Shown here piece by piece: positions 14,305 to 21,300 of a DNA stretch of 21,851 nt (positions within the stretch are counted from its first letter, which is position 1; each line of letters begins with the position of its first letter). The notes beneath the pieces were generated by a model. It did no database searches. It was not told the DNA's origin and was given only the letters and a program-made list of their open reading frames with translations. The position numbers were made by a program, and so were the translations under genes. Source of the stretch: UBA6264 sp964531505 (lineage in GTDB: Bacteria; Patescibacteriota; Patescibacteriia; UBA2591; UBA6264); assembly GCA_964531505.1 (NCBI GenBank), contig CAZHDT010000010.1:1-21851 (forward strand). The letters are read 5' to 3'.

Positions 14305-14727
14305 ATGCTGGTGGAAGCGAATAAAATAGAAAAAAAGTGCTCGATTAGCAATAAATTTATTATTTCTGTTTTGGAACAAGCCGGGCTATTTTTCAAAAAA
14401 GAAAAAGAATTTCCAGAAGAATTGTCAGTGGCGATTGTCAATGATAAAATAATTCAAAAGCTTAATTCTATTTATCGCCAAAAAAATAAACCAACCGATG
14501 TTTTATCTTTCAAAGACCCGGCGCAAATTGTTGTTTCTTGGCCCCGGATAAAAAAACAAGCGCAAGAGCAAAAACACAGCCAAAAAAAAGAAATGAGTTT
14601 TCTTTTAATTCATGGTTTTCTCCATATTCTCGGTTATGTCCATAAGACAAAAATCCAAGAAGATTTAATGGAAAATAAAACGCAAGAAATTTTGACTTTT
14701 CTTAAAAAGAAAAATTTGTTAAAATAA
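14305..14727 (+). CDS. ybeY: endoribonuclease YbeY (rRNA maturation factor), divergent active-site motif
   Basis: Zinc-dependent single-strand endoribonuclease involved in 16S rRNA 3' maturation and ribosome quality control. 140 residues, near the usual 150. The three zinc histidines are kept (His103, His107 and His113 in HGFLHILGYVH), but the Asp that normally precedes the last His is Val112. Arg58 in IYRQKNKPTDVLSF matches the conserved catalytic-pocket Arg. The stretch between TDVLSF and the usual GDI motif is shortened, and GDIVIS reads AQIVVS. It may keep zinc binding with altered catalysis. It starts 5 nt after porA and ends 35 nt before ftsA. Confidence 0.85.
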   Translation: MLVEANKIEKKCSISNKFIISVLEQAGLFFKKEKEFPEELSVAIVNDKIIQKLNSIYRQKNKPTDVLSFKDPAQIVVSWPRIKKQAQEQKHSQKKEMSFLLIHGFLHILGYVHKTKIQEDLMENKTQEILTFLKKKNLLK

Positions 14728-14744
14728 TTATATTAGATTATAAA
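14716..14744 (+). promoter_or_regulatory. possible ftsA promoter
   Basis: TTGTTA (14716-14721), 17-nt spacer and TATAAA (14739-14744) overlap the ybeY stop; the predicted start near 14751 leaves a leader of about 12 nt before ftsA. In so AT-rich a sequence chance matches are common, so this is tentative. Confidence 0.4.
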
Positions 14745-14762
14745 TTTAAGAAATTAATTAAT

Positions 14763-15995
14763 ATGTCTCGTAAAGGAGAAATTATCACTGGAATCGACCT
14801 TGGCTCTTCCACGATTAGAATCGCGGTGGGTCAAATTAGTTCAGAAGGCGAGCTTCATATTGTCGGTTTAGGAGAAGGGCCTTCAGAAGGAATTGGCAAG
14901 GGAGTAGTTATCAGTATTGAAGATACGGTTTCCAGTATTTCTGCTTGTGCTGAACAAGTGGAAAGAATGACTGGCCAGCCCATTGAAAATGCTTATGTTG
15001 GCGTTTCTGGAACGCATATTATTTCTCAAGAAAGTCGGGGAGTGGTGGCAGTGGCTGGAGCAAGTGGAGAAATAAAACAGGATGATGTTAATCGGGTTTT
15101 AGAAGCGGCGCAAAAGGTTGCTACTCCGCCTAATTATGAAATTATTCATATTTTGCCGAGAAATTTTTCTGTGGATAAACAAGTGGGAATTATTGACCCG
15201 ATTGGAATGACCGGCGTTCGTTTGGAAGTTGAGGCGCAAATTATTTTAGGGCTTTCAAATCAAGTTAAAAATTTGGATAAATGTTTTCGACGAGTTGGCA
15301 TTGGCATAAACGAAACGGTTTTTACGGTTTTAGCCACGGCGGAAGCGGTTTTAAATAAAAAACAAAAAGAATTGGGAACGGTAGTTGTTAATATTGGTAG
15401 CACCACTACCAGTTTGGCGGTTTTTGAAGAGGGTGATGTTTTAAGCGCCAAAGTTTTACCGATTGGCGCTCGCCACATTACTAATGATATTGCCATTGGC
15501 CTAAGAGTGCCGGTTGATTTAGCCGAATCAATTAAAATTAAATATGGGACTTCATTGCCGGAAAAAGCCGGTCGCAATAAAATTATTAATTTTAAAGATT
15601 TAAATGAAAGAGAAGAGGGAACCGTTTCTCAAAAAAAATTAGCGGATATTATTGAAGCTCGTTGTGAAGAAATTTTCAAAATGGTTGATAAGGAATTGGC
15701 GGCCGTAGACCGTAGTAAGAAATTGCCAGCGGGAGCAATTTTAACCGGCGCAGGAGCAAGGTTGGATGGATTGGCGGAAACGGCAAAAAAAGTTTTAAAA
15801 ATTCCAGCCTCTTTAGGATTTCCTCAAGGATTTTTAAGTGGAATCAATAAGGCTTTTGACCCAAGTTTTTCCACGGCTGTTGGTTTGGTTCTTTGGGGCA
15901 CTCATGAAAAATCCCAAAACGGGGGAATGAAAAAAACTTCTCGCGGCGCGGTTCAAGGCGTGAAAAAATGGTTTAAAAATTTTCTTCCTTATTAA
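14763..15995 (+). CDS. ftsA: cell division protein FtsA
   Basis: Actin-like ATPase that tethers FtsZ to the membrane and recruits later divisome proteins. 410 residues, typical. Motifs: GIDLGSSTIRIAVG (10-23, phosphate 1), the FtsA-specific 1C subdomain (about 85-165, with GVSGTHIISQESRGVV near its start), VVVNIGSTTTSLAVF (about 207-221, phosphate 2), GAILTGAGARLDGL (about 323-336, adenosine), and a C-terminal amphipathic helix (VQGVKKWFKNFLPY) that serves as membrane target. It is directly upstream of ftsZ as in many bacteria, but without ftsQ or mur genes nearby. Confidence 0.95.
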   Translation: MSRKGEIITGIDLGSSTIRIAVGQISSEGELHIVGLGEGPSEGIGKGVVISIEDTVSSISACAEQVERMTGQPIENAYVGVSGTHIISQESRGVVAVAGASGEIKQDDVNRVLEAAQKVATPPNYEIIHILPRNFSVDKQVGIIDPIGMTGVRLEVEAQIILGLSNQVKNLDKCFRRVGIGINETVFTVLATAEAVLNKKQKELGTVVVNIGSTTTSLAVFEEGDVLSAKVLPIGARHITNDIAIGLRVPVDLAESIKIKYGTSLPEKAGRNKIINFKDLNEREEGTVSQKKLADIIEARCEEIFKMVDKELAAVDRSKKLPAGAILTGAGARLDGLAETAKKVLKIPASLGFPQGFLSGINKAFDPSFSTAVGLVLWGTHEKSQNGGMKKTSRGAVQGVKKWFKNFLPY

Positions 15996-16018
15996 TATAA
16001 TTATAAATAAGATAAAAA

Positions 16019-16053
16019 AACGCGTCTTTTTAATTTATTTCTTAAGACGCGTT
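16019..16053 (+). promoter_or_regulatory. 10-bp hairpin immediately upstream of ftsZ
   Basis: Perfect stem aacgcgtctt (16019-16028) / aagacgcgtt (16044-16053) with a 15-nt AT-rich loop, ending 8 nt before the ftsZ ATG. There is no U tract after it in the plus direction, so a translational control element or a transcript-processing site fits better than a plus-strand terminator. In the minus direction it would have a T7 tract, but no minus gene is nearby. Confidence 0.7.
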
Positions 16054-16061
16054 ATATTTAT

Positions 16062-17276
16062 ATGCCGAAAAAAATAATATTAAAAAAAGATGTTGTTTTT
16101 AAAGAGAAAGGGACCCAAAAATCCAAAATTAAAATAGTTGGCGTGGGTGGCGCTGGTGGTTCTGCTATTAAACGGATGCTAAAAGAAAAAATTTCCGGAG
16201 TGGAATATATTGCTATTAATACTGATTTATCGGTTTTAAAAACTTTGGGAAAAAATGTTAAAAAGATTCAGATTGGAAAGTCCTTAACTAAAGGACGGGG
16301 TACTGGCACTGACCCTGATTTAGGACAAGCCGCGGTGGAAGAAAATACAGCGGAAATTAAAAAGGCTTTAAAAGGCGCGGAAATAGTTTTTTTAACTGCT
16401 GGTTTCGGCGGTGGCACTGGAACCGGAGCTGGTTTGGCAGTGGCGGACATTTTGGAACAAATGAAAATTTTAACCATTGCCGTAGTAACTAAGCCATTTA
16501 CTTTTGAGGGACCGTATAAAAAAAATATTGCTGACCAAGGCATTAAAAAATTAATTAACCGGGTTGATTCTTTAATTGTCATTTCCAACGACCGTCTTTT
16601 ACAAGCCATTGACCGTTCAACTCCGATTTTGGAAGCGTTCAATATTGCTGACGAAGTTTTAAAACAAGGCGTAAAAGGAATTATTGACATTTTAAATGTT
16701 CCAGGCCTGATTAATATTGATTTTGCCAATGTTAAACCGATTCTTCAGCAAGCGGGTAAGACATTTTTGGGAATGGGTTCAGCTAAAGGGGAAAATCGCG
16801 CTTTAGAAGCGGTAAAGAACGCTTTAAAAAATCCTTTGATAAATCTTTCAGTGAAGGGCGCTAATGGGGTGGTTTTTGTCATTACTGGCAGCCCGGATTT
16901 AAAAATGATGGAAGTTAATGAAATCGCCGAAATGGTTTCGCAACAAGCTGATTTAAGAGCTAAAATAGTTTTTGGCGCGGTAATTAATGAAAAATTAAAA
17001 GATGAAATAAAAGTGACTCTAATTGCTACTGGTTTTGAAGAAAATACTTATCATAATTTTTCTTCTCAGTTTCTTGAATCAGATAAGGAAAAAGAAGATT
17101 TACAAGATGAAGAAAAATCGTCTCAAGAACAAGAACAGGAAAATAGAGAAAAAAAGATTTATGTTTATCATGAAAAAAAACAAGAATTGGACGAAAAAGA
17201 AAAACAACGGGAAATGACCATGGAAGATGAATTAGAAATCCCGGCATTTTTGAGAAAAAAATTAAAGAAAAAGTAA
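16062..17276 (+). CDS. ftsZ: cell division protein FtsZ
   Basis: Tubulin-like GTPase that forms the division ring. 404 residues. Visible: VGVGGAGGSAIKRM (27-40), the tubulin signature GGGTGTG (116-122), the polymerisation core to about 335, an acidic Gln/Glu/Lys-rich linker (about 340-385), and the C-terminal peptide EIPAFLRKKLKKK that binds FtsA. In the T7 loop NIDFANVKPIL, Asn218 and Asp220 are kept but the residue equivalent to E. coli Asp212, needed to activate GTP hydrolysis in the neighbouring subunit, is Asn223. The N terminus has about 20 extra residues rich in Lys. The ATG at 16062 sits 8 nt after a strong hairpin. Confidence 0.95.
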   Translation: MPKKIILKKDVVFKEKGTQKSKIKIVGVGGAGGSAIKRMLKEKISGVEYIAINTDLSVLKTLGKNVKKIQIGKSLTKGRGTGTDPDLGQAAVEENTAEIKKALKGAEIVFLTAGFGGGTGTGAGLAVADILEQMKILTIAVVTKPFTFEGPYKKNIADQGIKKLINRVDSLIVISNDRLLQAIDRSTPILEAFNIADEVLKQGVKGIIDILNVPGLINIDFANVKPILQQAGKTFLGMGSAKGENRALEAVKNALKNPLINLSVKGANGVVFVITGSPDLKMMEVNEIAEMVSQQADLRAKIVFGAVINEKLKDEIKVTLIATGFEENTYHNFSSQFLESDKEKEDLQDEEKSSQEQEQENREKKIYVYHEKKQELDEKEKQREMTMEDELEIPAFLRKKLKKK

Positions 17277-17287
17277 CAAAAATCCCT

Positions 17288-17310
17288 ACTTGGTGGCTCG
17301 GCCACCAAGT
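17288..17310. repeat. palindromic hairpin, TTGGTGGC family, copy 2
   Basis: acttggtggc / gccaccaagt, a perfect 10-bp stem with loop tcg. It is part of a 26-bp direct repeat (17285-17310) matching 17363-17388, and shares its core with the hairpin at 2712-2742. Confidence 0.88.
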
Positions 17311-17365
17311 TCAGAAAACGGCTCCCAATCTAAGAAAGAGCCGGAGACCTAACCCAAAAACTCCT

Positions 17366-17388
17366 ACTTGGTGGCTCGGCCACCAAGT
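17366..17388. repeat. palindromic hairpin, TTGGTGGC family, copy 3
   Basis: Identical to copy 2 over the full 23-nt hairpin and three bases upstream; the two copies are 78 bp apart with a separate small hairpin between them. Confidence 0.88.
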
Positions 17389-17410
17389 ACTTAAAAATAC
17401 CCTTTTCCGT

Positions 17411-17444
17411 CATTGCGATCCGCCTCTGGCGGAGAAGTAATCTC
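17411..17444. repeat. CATTGCGA...GTAATCTC interspersed hairpin element
   Basis: cattgcga and gtaatctc flank a perfect inner stem tccgcc-tct-ggcgga (17418-17432). The outer arms attgc/gtaat pair with one G-U wobble. The arms resemble the CATTGCGAG...GCAATCTC repeats found scattered in many unrelated bacterial genomes (from memory, not searched). Confidence 0.6.
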
Positions 17445-17447
17445 AAT

Positions 17448-17657
17448 TTAAAGGTATTCCGTAGCTTTACTGTGTCCATCCGTAGCCTTTGGTGAAGGAG
17501 GANNNNNNNNNNNNNNNNNNNNNNNNNNNNNNNNNNNNNNNNNNNNNNNNNNNNNNNNNNNNNNNNNNNNNNNNNNNNNNNNNNNNNNNNNNNNNNNNNN
17601 NNTTAAAGGTATTCCGTAGCTTTACTGTGTCCATCCGTAGCCTTTGGTGAAGGAGGA
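17448..17657. other. scaffold gap 3: 100 N with 55-bp duplicated borders
   Basis: Bases 17448-17502 equal 17603-17657 (55 bp) across 100 N, as at the two other gaps. It is intergenic, so no frame test is possible, but the same collapse is expected. Confidence 0.92.
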
Positions 17658-17696
17658 GCGAAGATAACCATATTATAGGTGGATTTTTCAATTACA

Positions 17697-17725
17697 TTGA
17701 CAAAACACCTTTTTTGTGTCATAAT
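17697..17725 (+). promoter_or_regulatory. promoter for the 17768-21851 gene cassette
   Basis: Consensus -35 TTGACA (17697-17702), 17-nt spacer and CATAAT (17720-17725), the best sigma70-type match in the window by hexamer. The start is expected near 17732, with a leader of about 36 nt. The spacer contains acac and gtgt blocks in inverted orientation. Confidence 0.72.
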
Positions 17726-17767
17726 ATTAATATATAATTAATTTATAATTATCTTAAATTTAATTTT

Positions 17768-18106
17768 ATGGAGAATATTATTGAGCAATTCATTCAAGAT
17801 TTAATTAAAAAGTCTGGCATTGATAATATGCCCGAAGATTTTAAAAAAGAATATAGAGAAAAATTGGCAGCCCAAGCGCAACAGAGATTGGGCATGGTTG
17901 CCCTTCAAGAACTTGATGAACAAGGAATCAAGGATTTTGAAGAATTTATGGGTAAAGAAGAATCGCCGGAACCAAATGAGACTTTGGAATTTCTTAACAA
18001 TCGGATTCCTGATTTTTCCAACAAAGTTGTTAAAGCCTTGGAACAATTTGGTAATGAATTCGCTCAAGGAGTCGCTAATTTAAAGGGAGTAAAATTAAAC
18101 TCATAA
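17768..18106 (+). CDS. small uncharacterised protein, DUF5663-like
   Basis: 112 residues, soluble, acidic, helical, with no membrane segment or cysteine. The N-terminal part (about 1-55, ENIIEQFIQDLIKKSG, then EKLAAQAQQRLGMVALQEL) and the spaced second half (FLNNRIPDFSNKVVKALEQF) recall the DUF5663 family of Patescibacteria; this is recognition from memory and not certain. It is the first gene after a strong promoter and is followed 27 nt later by a small coiled-coil gene and then the giant ORF, suggesting a shared transcript. Function unknown. Confidence 0.72.
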   Translation: MENIIEQFIQDLIKKSGIDNMPEDFKKEYREKLAAQAQQRLGMVALQELDEQGIKDFEEFMGKEESPEPNETLEFLNNRIPDFSNKVVKALEQFGNEFAQGVANLKGVKLNS

Positions 18107-18133
18107 ATTTTTTTCAGTTTATTTTATATTTTT

Positions 18134-18316
18134 ATGGTTATTAAGAATTTAAAAACCGTTAATGATAAAATTGAAGAATTGCAAAATATTTATAATGAAT
18201 TTTTGAAAAAACTTAACGAATTAAAAGGCAAAAGAACTGTTATTATTAACGCAATTATTAAAAGAATTGAAGATAAGAAAATTCAAGATATTTTAAATAA
18301 ATTAAAAAATAAATAA
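18134..18316 (+). CDS. 60-residue coiled-coil protein, function unknown
   Basis: Short Lys-rich helical protein (VNDKIEELQNIYNEFLKKLN), with heptad-like spacing of Leu, Ile and Val throughout and no Cys, Trp or membrane segment. It sits between the DUF5663-like gene (27 nt) and the giant ORF (23 nt) in the same direction, so it is more likely a real gene than a chance frame. No family recognised. Coding status rests on context, the T-rich start region shared with its neighbours and lack of overlap. Confidence 0.6.
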   Translation: MVIKNLKTVNDKIEELQNIYNEFLKKLNELKGKRTVIINAIIKRIEDKKIQDILNKLKNK

Positions 18317-18339
18317 TCAATTATTTTTAATTTTATCTT

Positions 18340-21300
18340 ATGAAAAATAAATCTCAAAAATTACCAGAAAATACTCCTGACATAAGAAAAGGAATTGATT
18401 TCGGTAAGGAAGAAATTGGTTTAGATTTGGAAACATCATCTTATGAAGAATTAATGGAAAAAAGTAATCAAATAAAAAAATCAATAAAAATTTTAAAACA
18501 AGAAGAAAAAGAGGCACTATTAGATTCTACTAAACACAAATCGTTAACCAACTTAGAATGGGGGTTTGAAGAAATTATGAAAGAAATTGGAAAAAGAAAA
18601 GAAAATCCGGAAAATCTTGCAAGTCAGTTATTAGAAAAGGTGGGAGAAAAAAAAGGAGAATTTGACAAAGATGGTAAATTATCGCCTGAACAAGAACAAG
18701 AAGCTAAACTAAAAGAAAAAAAAGATTTAACTGATATTAATCAAAATGCGGAATTAATTACTCAAAAAACAATGGAGTCTTTATACCAAAGAATTGGTTT
18801 TGTTGACATTGAGCCTAAAGATATTTTTGAAAGTTTAAACAAACAAGACTTAGAACAATTGCAGAAATTAATGAAAGGCGGAGAAGGAGTTATCGCTTTG
18901 GAAAAAGAGATAGAAGTTTTAGAAAAAGAATATGAAGATCGGACAAGTGGTATGGTTTTTGAAGAAACAATTGAAAAAATGAAAGAAAAGATACAAGAGA
19001 AAAAACAACAAGCTAAAATTTTAAAAGAAAATGAAATAATCGTTTTTTGGCAAGATAAAGTCAAAGAGATTTTCATCAGCCAGGGAAAAGAAAGCGAATT
19101 AATTGAAGAAAAATCGCAAGAAATAGCCAAAAATTTAAATGAAGTAATTCAACAAACCATAAACGCGCAAGCTCAGGAAGTTATGGCTAAATTTGATTGG
19201 GCAAAAGGCCTTAAATTGGCTGGCAGTTTTGGTAAAAATATAGGATTAATGTATGGCGCCACAATGTTAATATCCGCTCTTGGAGTAACAACTGGCGGAC
19301 TTGGGGTAGTGGCTTTGGCTGGCGGATTAGCTTTAACTCGTTTAGTTGAGAGAAAAATTAGCAAAAAGATAAGAGAAAAAAAGAGCGCAAGAACAGAGCA
19401 AGAATTCAACCAAAAATTAGAAGAAATAAAAAGCAAAGTCTTGGAAGATTTTTTTGTTGATGAAGATAAACTTAAAAAAGAATTAAGCGGGGCAATTAGT
19501 AATGAAATTAGAAGGCAAACAGGCAAAAAAGCTGTAGCTGTTTTAAATCAAGATAAACAAGCAGAAAATGAAGGAAAAAAAGAAATTATGGACGCCTATT
19601 TCAGCGAAATAGAAAAAAAGTTTTATTTAAATGCTTTAACCATAACTAAAGCGGAGCATCCGGAAATCAATGAAGAACAACAGCATAATATGGCGATTCA
19701 AATGGCGATGACTTTGTCTCAATATGAAAGAAATAATTTTGAAGCCAAAAAGAGATTAGAAGATTTAAAAAATAATAAACCAAAGGTTTATGAATTAGTT
19801 CAAAAATTTAATTTATTGCAAGCAGGCATTCCGGACAAAAAGCCGGAAGGGATGAACAAAGAAGAAGAGTCTCTTTGGAAAAAATATAAATATGATTTAA
19901 TCAGTTTGGGTCTTGGTACCGCTGTTGGATTGGCAATCAGAACCAACAATTTAGCAAGAATGGCTCTGGGAACGATTAGCGGCATTGGCGTCGGTTATAT
20001 GCTTAGTGAAATGAGAGGAAAAAGAGTAGAAAGAAAAGGTATTAAAGAAATTGAGGAAATGATTTCCGAAGCGGAAAAAGTTATTGAAGATATAGAATTT
20101 CCATCAGAAAAACTACCTGAGTTGAGGGAAAATGCAATTTTAGTTCAGTCTAAATTGGAAATCGGCTTATTAGATTCAGACGCGCTTCTTAAAAGTCGGG
20201 CTGAAAATTTTATTTATAATGTTAAAAAAATAGAGATAGCTAATCAAAAGTTTCTTAATGATTTATTAAAACAACAACAAGATAATAATAAAAAGTTAGG
20301 GGAGCAGATTGAGAAAGATGTTGATAGAATAGAAAATAAAACTAAGAAAAGAAGAATTTTATTTATGGTTGGTGGAGCAATTGGCGGATTTTTAATTGCT
20401 GAAGCATTTACCAAACATAGTAAAGAAGCTGAAGATAGTAAAGTGATTGGAAAAGCGCCTGAGCAAGAAGGGGTAATTCCCGAACCGGCGCTTGAACCAG
20501 AGCCACTAATTCCCGAACCGGAGTCTCAACCAGACTTAAGCGATGCCATTGTAGGTAAAGGTGAAGGCCCGGAACATGCTTTTATTAGGCAATTAATTCA
20601 TAATCCTGAAAAATTCGGTTATGAAGGAAACCTTGACGATGCTTCAGCTATCAAATTATGGGCAGGAAAGACTGCTCATCGGATTGCTCTTGACCAAGGC
20701 ATTGTTAAAACAGGAGAAGGGGGAGCTATGGAAGAAATAAGAACAAGAATAGCTGATAAAATCGCTTATCAATTAGAAAGGATTGATGACAAAATCACTG
20801 TTAAAGAAATAGATTTGGAAACTGACACTGTTGGTGACGCCAACGTTGTCAATTCTTATGAGTATGTTGAGCCACCCAAACCAGTAATATCGCAAACACC
20901 AGAGGCATCAGAAGAATTATCCGCAGAAGCCTCAAAGTTAGAGCCGCATCCTGCATCCATATCATTTGATAAAAGTAAATTTGATAAATTTGAACTAAAA
21001 ATGAATGAAGAAATAAAAATAGAACCGCTTCCCATATCATCCGAAGTTCAAAATAATATTGATAATTTTGATGAATTATTACAACAAGGCGGAAAAGCAA
21101 AAGAAATTGACAAAGCAGTGGAAAATTTAATAAATAATTATCAAGATGACCCATCCTTAATCAGGGATTCCGGATTTAAAGAATCAGTTAGCAAAGCCTT
21201 AAACCATCGCTTGGATGATGTTTTAGAAAAAGGCCATGGATTATTTGGCAAAGAATCAGTAAATGCTAGCGCTGAAGGCATTGTTAGGAATTTTACTAAA

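Larger units (their letters stand above)
17277..17767. other. repeat-rich intergenic region with a scaffold gap (491 bp)
   Basis: No gene recognised. In order: hairpin copy 2 (17288-17310), a 6-bp-stem hairpin (cggctc/gagccg, 17319-17343), hairpin copy 3 (17366-17388), a CATTGCG...GTAATCTC element (17411-17444), a short direct repeat of tccgtagc, the third scaffold gap, and the promoter of the next gene. None of the hairpins is followed by a convincing U tract. The GC-rich repeats contrast with the AT-rich surroundings. Confidence 0.75.

Noticed and set aside
16019..16053. Terminator between ftsA and ftsZ
   Set aside because: No U tract follows the stem in the plus direction, the loop is 15 nt, and ftsZ starts 8 nt later; a regulatory hairpin is more consistent.
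17285..17388. CRISPR-like repeat pair after ftsZ
   Set aside because: Only two copies 78 bp apart with a hairpin-bearing spacer, no cas genes, and the same core appears 14 kb away in another spacer; a palindromic element family fits better.
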